Positions 7,479 to 15,909 of a DNA stretch of 64,000 nucleotides are shown here, one piece after another. This DNA comes from Pseudotabrizicola formosa (GTDB lineage Bacteria > Pseudomonadota > Alphaproteobacteria > Rhodobacterales > Rhodobacteraceae). Made by a program: the position numbers and the translations under genes. Location of the stretch: positions 744,001-808,000 of the forward strand of contig NZ_PJOM01000002.1 in NCBI RefSeq assembly GCF_002900965.1. Reading direction: 5' to 3'. Position 1 is the first letter of the stretch, and each line of letters opens with the position of its first letter. The notes beneath the pieces were generated by a model. It did not search any database and was not told the origin of the DNA. It saw only the letters and a list, made by a program, of their open reading frames with translations.

Positions 7479-9020
7479 GTGTCGGAAAAGCCTTCAATTT
7501 TCGTCGGCGGCGGCGGGGCCGCGCATGGCCAGCCGCAGGTTCTGCTTTTGGAATATGGCAATCGTCACGGGTTGATCGCCGGGGCCACCGGCACGGGCAA
7601 GACGGTGACGCTGCAGATCCTGGCCGAAGGCTTTTCCGCCGCCGGGGTGCCGGTTTTCATGTCCGATGTGAAGGGCGATCTTTCGGGGCTGGCACTGGCC
7701 GGTGATCCGGCGGGCAAGCTGCATGCGCCCTTCATGGCGCGGGCGTCCACCATCGGGCTGGATCTGCAGTACCGCGCCTTTCCGGTGACCTTCTGGGACA
7801 TGTTCGGCGCGCAGGGTCATCCGGTGCGCGCCACCGTGGCCGAGATGGGACCATTGTTGCTGTCACGCCTGCTGGACCTGACCGAGGCGCAGGAGGGCGT
7901 GCTTAATGTTGCCTTCCGGTTGGCGGATGAGGAAGAGCTGCCGCTGCTGGACCTCAAGGATCTGCAGGCCCTCTTGCTGTTCATCGGCGAAAATGCGGGC
8001 GATATTTCCGCGCGGTACGGGTTGGTGGCCCCTGCCTCGATCGGTGCGATTCAACGCCGTTTGCTGGTGCTGGAGAATGAGGGCGGCACCGGGTTTTTCG
8101 GCGAACCCGCCCTTGATCTGGCCGATCTGATGCAGACCGACGCACAGGGCTTTGGCCGGATCAACATTCTGGCCGCGGATCGGCTGATGCACAGCCCGCG
8201 GCTCTACGCGACCTTCCTGTTGTGGCTGCTGTCCGAACTGTTCGAAACCCTGCCCGAGGTGGGCAACCCCGACAAACCCAAACTGGTGTTCTTTTTCGAC
8301 GAGGCGCATCTTTTGTTCACCGACGCGCCCAAGGCCCTGGTGCAAAAGGTGGAACAGGTGGCGCGGCTGATCCGGTCCAAGGGGGTGGGGGTGTATTTCG
8401 TCACGCAAAACCCCGCCGATGTGCCCGACACCATTCTGGGCCAGCTGGGCAACCGGGTGCAGCATGCGTTGCGCGCCTTTACCGCCAAGGACCAGAAGGA
8501 TCTGCGCATGGCCGCGCAGACCTATCGGGACAACCCGGAGTTCAGCACCGAAGACGCGATCCGCGACGTGGGCACCGGCGAAGCGGTGACCTCGTTTCTG
8601 GAGCACAAGGGCAGCCCGGGTGTGGTGCAGCGCACGCTGATCCGGCCACCGTCCAGCCAGCTTGGACCGATTGACCCGGCGGCACGGGCGCAGGTGATGG
8701 CGATGTCACCGCTGCGGGGGAAATACGATACGGCCATCGACCGCGACAGTGCCTATGAGCGGTTGCGGGTGCGGGCGCACAAGGCCGCCGAGGAGGCGGC
8801 AGGGCAAGAGCCGCCGGACAATGCCGACACGCCGGGCTCATTCAACCGCGGCCGCCGCTATGACGGGGGCAGCGGCCGGGCACCGGCCCCAAAGACCACC
8901 CGCCGCAGCAGCGACTCGGTGGGCGAGGCTTTTGCCAAAAGCTTCGCCCGCCAGCTTGGCACCCGATCAGGGCAGGCGCTGGTGCGCGGGGTTCTGGGCA
9001 CCCTGTTTGGCAAACGCTGA
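7479..9020 (+). CDS. HerA-like ATPase of the DUF853/YjgR family
   Basis: I place the start at GTG 7479 (VSEKPSIFVGGG), 11 bases after GGGAGA. The longer frame to 7311 has no SD and no family similarity. The 513-residue length matches E. coli YjgR (about 500). Walker A is GATGTGKT (residues 35-42), and Walker B is the hydrophobic run KLVFFFDEAHLLF. Conserved downstream segments include SKGVGVYFVTQNPADVP and GQLGNRVQHALRAFTAKDQ. The C-terminal 80 residues are basic and low complexity before a helical end (LARQLGTRSGQALVRGVLG). The family is a FtsK/HerA-type P-loop ATPase with a proposed DNA-translocating role that is not established. Confidence 0.88.
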   Translation: MSEKPSIFVGGGGAAHGQPQVLLLEYGNRHGLIAGATGTGKTVTLQILAEGFSAAGVPVFMSDVKGDLSGLALAGDPAGKLHAPFMARASTIGLDLQYRAFPVTFWDMFGAQGHPVRATVAEMGPLLLSRLLDLTEAQEGVLNVAFRLADEEELPLLDLKDLQALLLFIGENAGDISARYGLVAPASIGAIQRRLLVLENEGGTGFFGEPALDLADLMQTDAQGFGRINILAADRLMHSPRLYATFLLWLLSELFETLPEVGNPDKPKLVFFFDEAHLLFTDAPKALVQKVEQVARLIRSKGVGVYFVTQNPADVPDTILGQLGNRVQHALRAFTAKDQKDLRMAAQTYRDNPEFSTEDAIRDVGTGEAVTSFLEHKGSPGVVQRTLIRPPSSQLGPIDPAARAQVMAMSPLRGKYDTAIDRDSAYERLRVRAHKAAEEAAGQEPPDNADTPGSFNRGRRYDGGSGRAPAPKTTRRSSDSVGEAFAKSFARQLGTRSGQALVRGVLGTLFGKR

Positions 9021-9027
9021 GCCACGG

Positions 9028-9046
9028 GCCGGGCGACCTGCCCGGC
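9028..9046. terminator. Possible terminator between convergent genes
   Basis: A 7-bp GC-rich stem (GCCGGGC with GCCCGGC, 5-base loop) sits in the 33-base gap between the convergent HerA-like and CorC-like genes. It lacks a T run, so efficiency is uncertain. Confidence 0.35.
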
Positions 9047-9053
9047 TTGCCCC

Positions 9054-10358
9054 TTACAGCGCCCGCAGTTTCAGCTTCACGATCCGGTTTTCGCGCTTTT
9101 GCAACACTTCGAACCGGAAACCGTGGAAGCTGAAGGCCTGACCCTCATTCGGGATCATCTGCGCCTCATGGATCACCAGCCCGGCGATGGTATTGGCTTC
9201 GTCATCGGGCAGGTTCCAGTCCAGCGCGCGGTTCAGATCCCGGATGGTCATCTGACCCTCGATCAGATAATCGCCGTTTTCGGCCCGTTTCAGCGCGCTT
9301 TCCTTCTGAACCACGTCGAATTCGTCGGTGATCTCGCCCACAATCTCTTCGAGAATGTCTTCCAGCGTGATCAGCCCCTGCAAGCCACCGTATTCATCGA
9401 CCACCAGCGCAAAATGGGTGCGGCGCTTGAGGAATTCGCGCATCTGCTCATCCAGTGCCGTGGTGTCGGGGATGAAATAGGGCTTCATCGCCACCTTGAC
9501 GATGTCCAGATCCTTGACCGACCCAAGGGTGCCATCGGTGGTGCGCAGCAACCGGTCCACTTCGCGCAGCAGATCCTTGGCATGGACAACGCCCAGAATA
9601 TTCTCTTCATCGCCGCGAAACAGCGGCAGGCGGGTGTGGGGTGAGGCCAGAACCTTGGTGAGGATCTCATCGGGGGACAGGTCGGCATCAAGCATTTCGA
9701 TATGGCGGCGGTGGCGCATGATTTCATCCACCGTGCGGCTGCCCAGATCGAGCGCGCCCAGCAAGCGGTCGCGATCTTCCTTTTCCACCGCGCCTTCGGA
9801 ATGGCCAAGCGCAATCGCGCCCATGATTTCATCGCGCAGGGCCAGGATCTTGCCTTCGGGGTCGGCTTTCACGCCAAACAGGCCAAGAATGCCACGCACC
9901 AGGGCGCGCACCACGCTGACAATGGGCGAGAAAACCACGATCAGCACCCGGATCACCGGGGCCACTTTGCTGGCAAGGCTTTCGGGCGCGATGATGGCCA
10001 GCGTCTTGGGCAGCACTTCGCCGAAGATCAGCACAAGGATCGTCATGGCCATGGTGGCAAAGGCCACGCCGGAATCGCCGAAGACGCGGGTCAGAAGCGC
10101 CGTGGCCAGCGAAGCTGCCAGAATGTTGACCACATTGTTGCCCAGAAGGATGGCGCCGATCATGCGCTCGTTATCCTCGGTAACCTTCATGGCGGATGCT
10201 GCGCCCAGAGAGCCCTTGTCAGCGAGCGTTTTCAGCTTGGCGCGGGAGGAGGCTGTGAGCGCCGTTTCAGAGCCCGAGAAAAAGGCAGACATGCCGATCA
10301 GGCACAGGATCGCAGCGGCGGTCAGCCAGAACGCGGCATCAATCGAATTGGGGTCCAT
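9054..10358 (-). CDS. CNNM/CorC (HlyC/CorC) family transporter protein
   Basis: The 434-residue membrane protein has an N-terminal CNNM (DUF21) domain of four hydrophobic segments (about 1-190, starting DAAFWLTAAAILCLIGMSAFFSGSE). Two CBS domains follow (about 210-340), then a C-terminal CorC/HlyC transporter-associated domain (about 355-434). The EEIVGEITDEFD segment after the second CBS domain is typical. Family members are implicated in magnesium/cobalt homeostasis; the haemolysin name is historical. It lies 53 bases downstream of xerD on the same strand, so co-transcription is possible. Confidence 0.9.
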   Translation of the reverse strand: MDPNSIDAAFWLTAAAILCLIGMSAFFSGSETALTASSRAKLKTLADKGSLGAASAMKVTEDNERMIGAILLGNNVVNILAASLATALLTRVFGDSGVAFATMAMTILVLIFGEVLPKTLAIIAPESLASKVAPVIRVLIVVFSPIVSVVRALVRGILGLFGVKADPEGKILALRDEIMGAIALGHSEGAVEKEDRDRLLGALDLGSRTVDEIMRHRRHIEMLDADLSPDEILTKVLASPHTRLPLFRGDEENILGVVHAKDLLREVDRLLRTTDGTLGSVKDLDIVKVAMKPYFIPDTTALDEQMREFLKRRTHFALVVDEYGGLQGLITLEDILEEIVGEITDEFDVVQKESALKRAENGDYLIEGQMTIRDLNRALDWNLPDDEANTIAGLVIHEAQMIPNEGQAFSFHGFRFEVLQKRENRIVKLKLRAL

Positions 10359-10411
10359 CGGTCTTCCGTTTCATGGGGTTTGGGCTGTTATGACCGCAGC
10401 AGCCCCTTGGT

Positions 10412-11377
10412 TCAAGAACCCTTGCTTGCTTTTGCCAAAGGGTGATGGTCCAGCACCAAGGCTTTCAGGTGGTCCTCCAGCACATGGGTATAGATTTCGG
10501 TCGTGGACAAATCCGCGTGGCCCAGCAAGGTCTGGATCACCCGCAGATCGGCACCGCCCGCCAGCAGATGGGTGGCAAAGGCGTGGCGCAGGGCATGCGG
10601 GGTGACCCGGGCCGGAGAGACGCCGGCGGCGATGGCGATCTCTTTCAGCATCAGGTGGAAATGCTGGCGTGTCAGGTGGCCATCTGCCCCGGGGCCGGGA
10701 AACAGCTGGCGCGAGGTCGGTCTGCCGGCCATGCGGGCGCGCTCTTCGGCCTCATCGCGGTGGCGCAGCCAATCGGCAAGCGCTGTGCGGGCCGGGCCGG
10801 ACAGGGGCACCATCCGTTCCTTGCCGCCCTTGCCGCGCACCAGCACCATGCGCGGATCACCGCGCGCGGCGGCGACCGGCAGGCCCACCAGTTCCGTCAC
10901 CCGCATGCCTGTGGCATAGACCAGTTCCAGCAGCGCGGTCGCCCGTGACCGGTCGGCATCGGTGCGGCCATGGTTGCGCGCCGCCTCCATCAGGCGGGTC
11001 ACATCCTGCTGCGACAAGGCATCGGGCAAGCGCTGCACCGCGCCGGGGCCCTTGATGCGAATGGCCGGATTGTCGCCGCGCCAGCCTTCGTCATGCGCAA
11101 AACGGTACATCTGCCGGATCGACGACAGACGGCGCGCGCGGGTGGCCTTGGACAAGCCATTGGCATCGCAGGACACCAGATAGGCCTCGACATCCGCACG
11201 CGTGACGCTGGCAAAGCTGAGGCGGCGCTGCGCGGCCCAGGTGGCAAAATCCTTCAGGTCGCGGCCATAGGCCAGCTGGGTGTTGCGCGAGGCGTCCAGC
11301 TCGGCGGCATGCGCCTGCAGAAAGCTGGAAATCCATCCCTCAGCGGTGTCGGGCGCACGCGCCGCACCAGGGGTCAT
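10412..11377 (-). CDS. xerD: Site-specific tyrosine recombinase XerD
   Basis: The 321-residue recombinase has an N-terminal SAM-like core-binding domain (about 13-105) and a C-terminal catalytic domain. All catalytic residues are visible: R159 (TGMRVTEL), K183 (GKGGKER), H261 and R264 (HALRH), H287 (LLGHADL) and nucleophile Y296 (TTEIYTH). With XerC it resolves chromosome dimers at dif. The HALRHAFATHLLAGGADLR block favours XerD over phage integrases, and no att site or phage gene is nearby. It overlaps the upstream 525-residue gene by four bases. Confidence 0.9.
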   Translation of the reverse strand: MTPGAARAPDTAEGWISSFLQAHAAELDASRNTQLAYGRDLKDFATWAAQRRLSFASVTRADVEAYLVSCDANGLSKATRARRLSSIRQMYRFAHDEGWRGDNPAIRIKGPGAVQRLPDALSQQDVTRLMEAARNHGRTDADRSRATALLELVYATGMRVTELVGLPVAAARGDPRMVLVRGKGGKERMVPLSGPARTALADWLRHRDEAEERARMAGRPTSRQLFPGPGADGHLTRQHFHLMLKEIAIAAGVSPARVTPHALRHAFATHLLAGGADLRVIQTLLGHADLSTTEIYTHVLEDHLKALVLDHHPLAKASKGS

Positions 11378-12951
11378 CCGCGCCGCTCCAGCAGCATCAG
11401 TTCCAGCGCGGTGCGCCGGGCAATGTCTTCCAGCCCGACATGGCGCAGAAAGGCCAGCCCATCTGTCACGCCCGTCAGGTTGCCCTGCACACCCCGGCCT
11501 ATTTTTTCCACCGCCAGCAGGATCGCCTCGCCCATCCGGCGCTGCTCCAGTAGGGCGGCAAATTCAGGGGCCACCCCGGCGCGCAGAAAGGCCGGCGCAA
11601 TGGCCCGGCCAAGCGAGTCTGGCGGCAGCGCGCCCGCCAGCGACCCGGTTGCCAGACCGATCAGAAACGCCTCGCGCGGGGACTCCGCTGTGCGGGCCGC
11701 TGCGATGGCCTCGTAAGACGGTGACAGCAAGCCCAGTTCAAACGCGATGCGCCCGGCAGGGCCGGTCAGCGGCAGGCGCGACAGATCCTGGGCAAACAGG
11801 ATGGCAAAGGGTACCTCCAGCTCGGCCTCGGTCATCCGCGCCCAGGCGGCGGGCAGGCTTTGCGCCACCGCCCCCGGATCGCCTGCCCGCAGCGCGGTTT
11901 CAAACCGCTGAAACGCCTCGACCCGGTCCCACACCCCGCCCGAGGCGGCGGGCAGGCGTTCGGTATAGAGCCCCAACAGCACATTGGGCGCGATCACCCC
12001 GGCGCGGGCCAGACGTTCGGCTGATTCGATCTGTGCCTTCCAGCCGGCAGTGTCGCGCAGCTCGGCATGGGCAAAGGCCAGCGGCAGGCTGGCGGTTGGC
12101 TGCGGCTCGCCGATGGCCTCGAACATGCGCCAGGACAGCGGTGTCATCCGGGCGGGAATCGGCGGCAGAGCATCGCCTTCATAAAGATCTGGGTCCAGGA
12201 ACCGCGACAGCAGCGAATCCTCTTCTTCGGTGACATAGCCAAGCGCCTGGGCGGTGCGCAACGTCAGCGCCGCCGCGTTCCAGTCGCCCGAGCGCGCCAC
12301 GCAAAAGATCCGGGCCGGAAAGGTCGGGGCCAGGTTGGGGGTCGCCTGCATCATCTGGCAGCCCCGGTCTTCGTTGCCGGTCAGCAGGGCCACGTCAAAG
12401 GCGCGGCGGAAGAGTTCCGCGTCCCCGGTCGGTGCGGCGCGCAGCAGCGCTGCCGCCTGATCCAGCGCCCCCAGCGCCAGCAGCCGGTCGATCCGCGCCA
12501 GCAGCAGCGTGCCCTTGCCGGTGCTGTCGGGGGGCGGCACCGCTTCGGCAAGCATCAGTGTCACGGTCAGCGCCTGCAGCGCGGGCAGCTGATCGCCACG
12601 CTCGCGCAGGATGGCAGTGCGCACCTCTTCTTCCAGCCCCATGCCCCAAAGATCGCGGGGCAGGCCGGTGGTGGCAGGCGAAAGCAGACCGATCGCATCG
12701 GGCGACGGCGCGTCCAGAACGCTGACCGCCACATCCTGTGGCAAGGCACCGCCGCTGGTGACCGGTGCCTCGTCGCGCTTGACGGTTTCAGCGGGTGATC
12801 CGATGGCCGAACCGGCGGGCGAGGCCACGGAACTGGACAACCAATCAATGGCCGACAACGGGGTCTGGGCCCCGACCGGCACGGCCATCAGGGTCAGCGC
12901 GCAGCACAACGCGGGAAAGCGTGCCACAAGACCTCTGGTCTCAGTCGGCAT
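11374..12951 (-). CDS. Exported protein of unknown function, TPR-like helical, in xerD operon
   Basis: The 525-residue protein has a Sec signal peptide (cleavage near VPVGAQ, about residue 29), a polar linker of about 70 residues, and then a long alpha-helical region. Alanine- and leucine-rich helix pairs such as ALDQAAALLRAAPTGDAELF and NAAALTLRTAQALGY resemble degenerate tetratricopeptide (Sel1/TPR-like) repeats. I recognise no catalytic motif. It probably acts as a periplasmic scaffold. It overlaps xerD by four bases (ATGA) downstream and a 47-codon membrane-protein gene by 11 bases upstream, so the three form one operon. Confidence 0.75.
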   Translation of the reverse strand: MPTETRGLVARFPALCCALTLMAVPVGAQTPLSAIDWLSSSVASPAGSAIGSPAETVKRDEAPVTSGGALPQDVAVSVLDAPSPDAIGLLSPATTGLPRDLWGMGLEEEVRTAILRERGDQLPALQALTVTLMLAEAVPPPDSTGKGTLLLARIDRLLALGALDQAAALLRAAPTGDAELFRRAFDVALLTGNEDRGCQMMQATPNLAPTFPARIFCVARSGDWNAAALTLRTAQALGYVTEEEDSLLSRFLDPDLYEGDALPPIPARMTPLSWRMFEAIGEPQPTASLPLAFAHAELRDTAGWKAQIESAERLARAGVIAPNVLLGLYTERLPAASGGVWDRVEAFQRFETALRAGDPGAVAQSLPAAWARMTEAELEVPFAILFAQDLSRLPLTGPAGRIAFELGLLSPSYEAIAAARTAESPREAFLIGLATGSLAGALPPDSLGRAIAPAFLRAGVAPEFAALLEQRRMGEAILLAVEKIGRGVQGNLTGVTDGLAFLRHVGLEDIARRTALELMLLERRG

Positions 12952-13084
12952 TCAGCGTCACCGGAACCGTGACCTGGCTCTGGTCAGGCGACAGATCGGC
13001 CAGATAGGCATAGCCGGTCAGGGCCGCAAACCCCAACAGTCCCAAGATCACCACCGCTTTGAGGATACGCCCCACCATTGTCAT
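12941..13084 (-). CDS. Small single-pass membrane protein (47 residues)
   Basis: This short frame begins MTMVGRILKAVVILGLLGFA and has one hydrophobic segment (about residues 7-28) with a basic N terminus. A short polar periplasmic tail ends VTVPVTLNAD. The stop overlaps the start of the 525-residue exported protein by 11 bases, and codon use matches its neighbours, which supports translation and operon membership. Either ATG (13084 or 13078) could be the start. Function is unknown; the layout suggests a small membrane partner for the next gene product. Confidence 0.65.
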   Translation of the reverse strand: MTMVGRILKAVVILGLLGFAALTGYAYLADLSPDQSQVTVPVTLNAD

Positions 13085-13391
13085 TCTGCCCTTTCAGCCC
13101 GATGTCCTGCGCGCCACGGGTTCATCCCGTCGTCTTGCCACAGAGGCTCTGTCTGTCTTACGTCTTTTGCCACACGCAAAGCAGCGCAATCTTCGCCGCC
13201 TCCGGATGATTTCTTTGCGATTGTATATGGCATTCGCGCCGAGTTCACGCCATGAACAAAAAAATGCGCGTGATGCGGGCGAAACGCCGCTCTTGCAGCC
13301 GGGCCGAGGATGGACAGGGCAAGACGGGTCCGCCCGGGGACTGAAAATCGACGGAAACGGAAGCGCCGGAGACGGAACCGAAGGAGGCAGC
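13085..13391. promoter_or_regulatory. 307-base divergent intergenic region before aroK
   Basis: This gap lies between the small membrane gene (minus) and aroK (plus) and must carry promoters for both. The middle is AT-rich (about 13205-13225 and 13255-13265). A 30-codon frame (13251-13343) has no SD and is not called. The aroK SD (AAGGAGG, 13381-13387) lies at its end. Confidence 0.45.
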
Positions 13392-13940
13392 GTGGCACGC
13401 CTGAAAAAGACGGTCGCCATGGTCGGGATGATGGGGGCGGGCAAGACCGCCGTGGGGACCGCCCTGGCGCGAGCGCTTGGCGTGCCCTTTCTTGATTCGG
13501 ATGATGAAATCGTCCGCGCGGCCAACCGGTCGATCACCGAAATCTTTGAGCGTGATGGCGAGCCGTTCTTTCGGGCGCGCGAATCCGAAGTGCTGGCCCG
13601 GCTGTTGCGCGGTCCGCCTTGCGTGCTGTCGACGGGGGGCGGTGCCTATCTTGCCGACAGCAACCGCCGTCTCATTTCCGATGTGGGAATTGCCGTCTGG
13701 CTGCGCGCCGATCTGGATCTGTTGTGGAACCGGGTGCGGCACAAGGCAACACGCCCCTTGCTGCGCACTGCGAACCCGCGTGAAACCCTGCGCGCCTTAT
13801 ATGATGCGCGGGTGCCCTATTACAGTCAGGCCGATATCACGGTGGATGCCAGTGCCGACCTGTCGGTGGAAGGCATGGCAGAGCGGGTGATCACAGCGCT
13901 TGGTTCCCGCCCCGACGTTCTGGAGAAAGACAAGACATGA
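13392..13940 (+). CDS. aroK: Shikimate kinase AroK
   Basis: AroK phosphorylates shikimate at O3 in the aromatic amino acid pathway. I take GTG 13392 as the start because a perfect SD (AAGGAGG) lies four bases before it; this gives 182 residues, normal for the family. Upstream frame to 13059 is not protein-like. Walker A is GMMGAGKT (12-19), the substrate-binding acidic motif is DSDDEI, and the STGGGAY glycine motif and RPLL lid arginine are present. The stop overlaps the aroB start by four bases, giving the common aroK-aroB pair. Confidence 0.93.
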   Translation: MARLKKTVAMVGMMGAGKTAVGTALARALGVPFLDSDDEIVRAANRSITEIFERDGEPFFRARESEVLARLLRGPPCVLSTGGGAYLADSNRRLISDVGIAVWLRADLDLLWNRVRHKATRPLLRTANPRETLRALYDARVPYYSQADITVDASADLSVEGMAERVITALGSRPDVLEKDKT

Positions 13941-15052
13941 CGATGGATGTGGTTCCGGTCGATCTGGGCGCCCGCAGCTATGAGGTGCGGATCGGGCCCG
14001 GCCTGATTGACGCGGCCGGGGCGCAGCTTTTGCCCTTCCTGCGGCGGCGCAAGGTGGCGATTGTCACCGATGAAACCGTGGCGGCGCTGCATCTGGACAG
14101 GCTGCTCGCGTCTTTCGCCGCCTCTGGCATCGAGGCGACGGCGCTCGCCTTGCCAGCGGGCGAGGGCACCAAGGGCTGGCCGGACTTTGCCCGCGCCACC
14201 GAATGGTTGCTGGAGCAAAAGATCGAGCGGCGCGATCTGGTCGTGGCCTTCGGCGGCGGCGTGATCGGCGATCTGGCAGGATTTGCGGCGGCCGTGCTGC
14301 GGCGCGGCGTCCGCTTTGCGCAGATCCCCACCACCTTGCTGTCACAGGTTGACAGCTCGGTTGGCGGCAAGACCGGGATCAACACCGCGCAGGGCAAGAA
14401 CCTTGTCGGCGCCTTCCACCAGCCCAGCGTGGTGCTGGCCGATATCGATGTGCTTGGCTCGCTCGCCCCGCGTGATTTTCTCGCGGGCTATGGCGAAGTG
14501 GTGAAATACGGGCTGCTGGGCGATGCGGCCTTCTTTGACTGGCTGGAGGTAAACGCCCCCGGCATGGCCGGGGACCGTGGCTTGTGCCAATATGCCGTGC
14601 GCCGTTCGGTCGAGATGAAGGCCGGCATCGTCAGCCGGGATGAGACCGAGGAAGGCGAACGCGCGCTTCTCAACCTCGGCCATACCTTCTGTCACGCGCT
14701 GGAAAAGGCCACCGGCTATTCCGACCGGCTGCTGCATGGCGAAGGCGTGGCCATCGGCTGCGCGCTGGCCTTCGAGCTGTCGCAGCGGCTGGGCCTGTGT
14801 GCGCAGGAAGCCCCCAGCCGGGTGCGCGCCCATCTGCGCGCCATGGGCACCAAGGTGGACCTGAGCGACATCCCCGGCGATCTGCCGGACGCGGGCGCGC
14901 TGCTGGCGCTGATGGGTCAGGATAAAAAGGTGGTGGACGGCCAGTTGCGCTTCATCCTCGCCCGCGGCATCGGCGAAGCTTTCGTGGCGTCAGATGTCCC
15001 GGCGGAAACGGTGAAAACCCTTCTGGCAGAGGCGCTTGCAGCGCGAGGCTAA
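13937..15052 (+). CDS. aroB: 3-dehydroquinate synthase AroB
   Basis: AroB converts DAHP to 3-dehydroquinate, the second shikimate step, using NAD+ and a divalent metal. The 371-residue length is typical. NAD-binding and active-site stretches are FGGGVIGDLAGFAAA, TTLLSQVDSSVGGKTG, GEVVKYGLLGD, and the metal-ligand motifs NLGHTFCHALE and LLHGEGVAIG. It is translationally coupled to aroK through an ATGA overlap. The first of the three pathway-specific metal ligands is the E of GYGEVVKYG. Confidence 0.95.
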   Translation: MTMDVVPVDLGARSYEVRIGPGLIDAAGAQLLPFLRRRKVAIVTDETVAALHLDRLLASFAASGIEATALALPAGEGTKGWPDFARATEWLLEQKIERRDLVVAFGGGVIGDLAGFAAAVLRRGVRFAQIPTTLLSQVDSSVGGKTGINTAQGKNLVGAFHQPSVVLADIDVLGSLAPRDFLAGYGEVVKYGLLGDAAFFDWLEVNAPGMAGDRGLCQYAVRRSVEMKAGIVSRDETEEGERALLNLGHTFCHALEKATGYSDRLLHGEGVAIGCALAFELSQRLGLCAQEAPSRVRAHLRAMGTKVDLSDIPGDLPDAGALLALMGQDKKVVDGQLRFILARGIGEAFVASDVPAETVKTLLAEALAARG

Positions 15053-15229
15053 TGTAATTCCCGACGGTGACGTGCAGGTCCCCGGTGCCAATTCCCTGAC
15101 GGCCACTTGCCAGAGTTGCGCGCGCCCGTCATTCCATTGGCCGTGCTCTGCAGTCTTGCCCTGTGCGGGAGTCGCAAATGATGCGGCGCAGACGCTGACC
15201 CGAGGCTCGCGCCCGGCGGCGTCCTGGCC

Positions 15230-15373
15230 CTATCGCCCCCAGTAAACCACATCGGGCTGACCGGCATGAACGGGGCTACCATCGCCACTCGCTTCAAATC
15301 GGTAGGTCTGAATGGTCATCGCCAACATGATGAGCGTGATCACGACATAGCCGCCGGCAGAGATAGCTTGCAT
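15230..15373 (-). CDS. Small membrane protein (47 residues)
   Basis: The frame begins MQAISAGGYVVITLIMLAMT and has one hydrophobic segment (about residues 6-22). A polar tail (YRFEASGDGSPVHAGQPDVV) ends YWGR. A good SD (GGGAGG) lies 7 bases before the ATG, and a sigma-70-like promoter is visible upstream (15405-15433). The longer frame upstream crosses the tRNA and is not coding. It resembles the many short one-helix proteins of alphaproteobacteria with no assigned role. The 177 bases between it and aroB hold no other gene that I can see. Confidence 0.6.
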   Translation of the reverse strand: MQAISAGGYVVITLIMLAMTIQTYRFEASGDGSPVHAGQPDVVYWGR

Positions 15374-15404
15374 AACGGCCTCCCCTCGTTGCGCTTGAGG
15401 AAAC

Positions 15405-15433
15405 ACTATAGACCGGAAATTGAAACAAATAAA
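15405..15433 (-). promoter_or_regulatory. Putative sigma-70 promoter of the 47-residue membrane protein gene
   Basis: On the minus strand a TATAGT -10 (15405-15410) lies 17 bases from a weak TTTATT -35 (15428-15433). This would start transcription about 25 bases before the start codon at 15373. Confidence 0.4.
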
Positions 15434-15641
15434 TGTCATCCTTCCCGCGCGGCATGAAACTGCCAATCGAACCAGATGGTGCGACCCGGACGACGCCGCA
15501 GCCCAGATATGGCCCTTTGTCAGGACAAACCAGAGCGGACAGGCTGCGAAACCTGCCCACCACACAACACCACCTGCACAGGATGATTCCCTTTGGAGGG
15601 CGCCGTCAACGGCAAGATGTGTCTGTTTCTTGAAAAGCGGT

Positions 15642-15716
15642 TGGCTGGGGCGCCAGGATTCGAACCTGGGTATGTCGGTACCAAAAACCGATGCCTTACC
15701 GCTTGGCGACGCCCCA
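15642..15716 (-). tRNA. tRNA-Gln (anticodon UUG)
   Basis: The minus-strand cloverleaf has acceptor stem TGGGGCG/CGCCCCA, D arm GCCAAGCGGTAAGGC, and anticodon stem TCGGT/ACCGA around loop TTTTGGT with anticodon TTG at positions 34-36. The T arm is CCAGG-TTCGAAT-CCTGG. The discriminator base is G (15645), and the CCA end is encoded in the DNA (15642-15644). It is a single-gene unit with its own promoter. Confidence 0.95.
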
Positions 15717-15728
15717 ACCGTGCGGCGG

Positions 15729-15757
15729 TGTTTAGCCAAGGGTGTTGGCGGGTGCAA
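15729..15757 (-). promoter_or_regulatory. Putative promoter of tRNA-Gln
   Basis: On the minus strand TTGCAC (15752-15757) and TAAACA (15729-15734) are separated by exactly 17 bases. The -10 ends 13 bases before the tRNA 5' end, as expected for a stable-RNA promoter. Confidence 0.55.
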
Positions 15758-15909
15758 GGGGGGTTCATCACAAAAATGCAAAGAGGCCCGCAGCTTCTGA
15801 GGGCGGCAGGGCGCGGATGGCTGTGGCACAGGTGCCGGACCTGCGGCTGACGCGGCCGTGCCGCAGGGCAAGGATGGACGAAGCGCCGGGGCCGCGCTAT
15901 TGCGCAGGC

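Noticed and set aside
10412-11377. Phage or mobile-element integrase
   Set aside because: The tyrosine recombinase has XerD-type motifs and lies in a housekeeping operon without att repeats or phage genes.
13251-13343. 30-codon leader peptide before aroK
   Set aside because: It lacks an SD and has no run of aromatic codons that would support attenuation.
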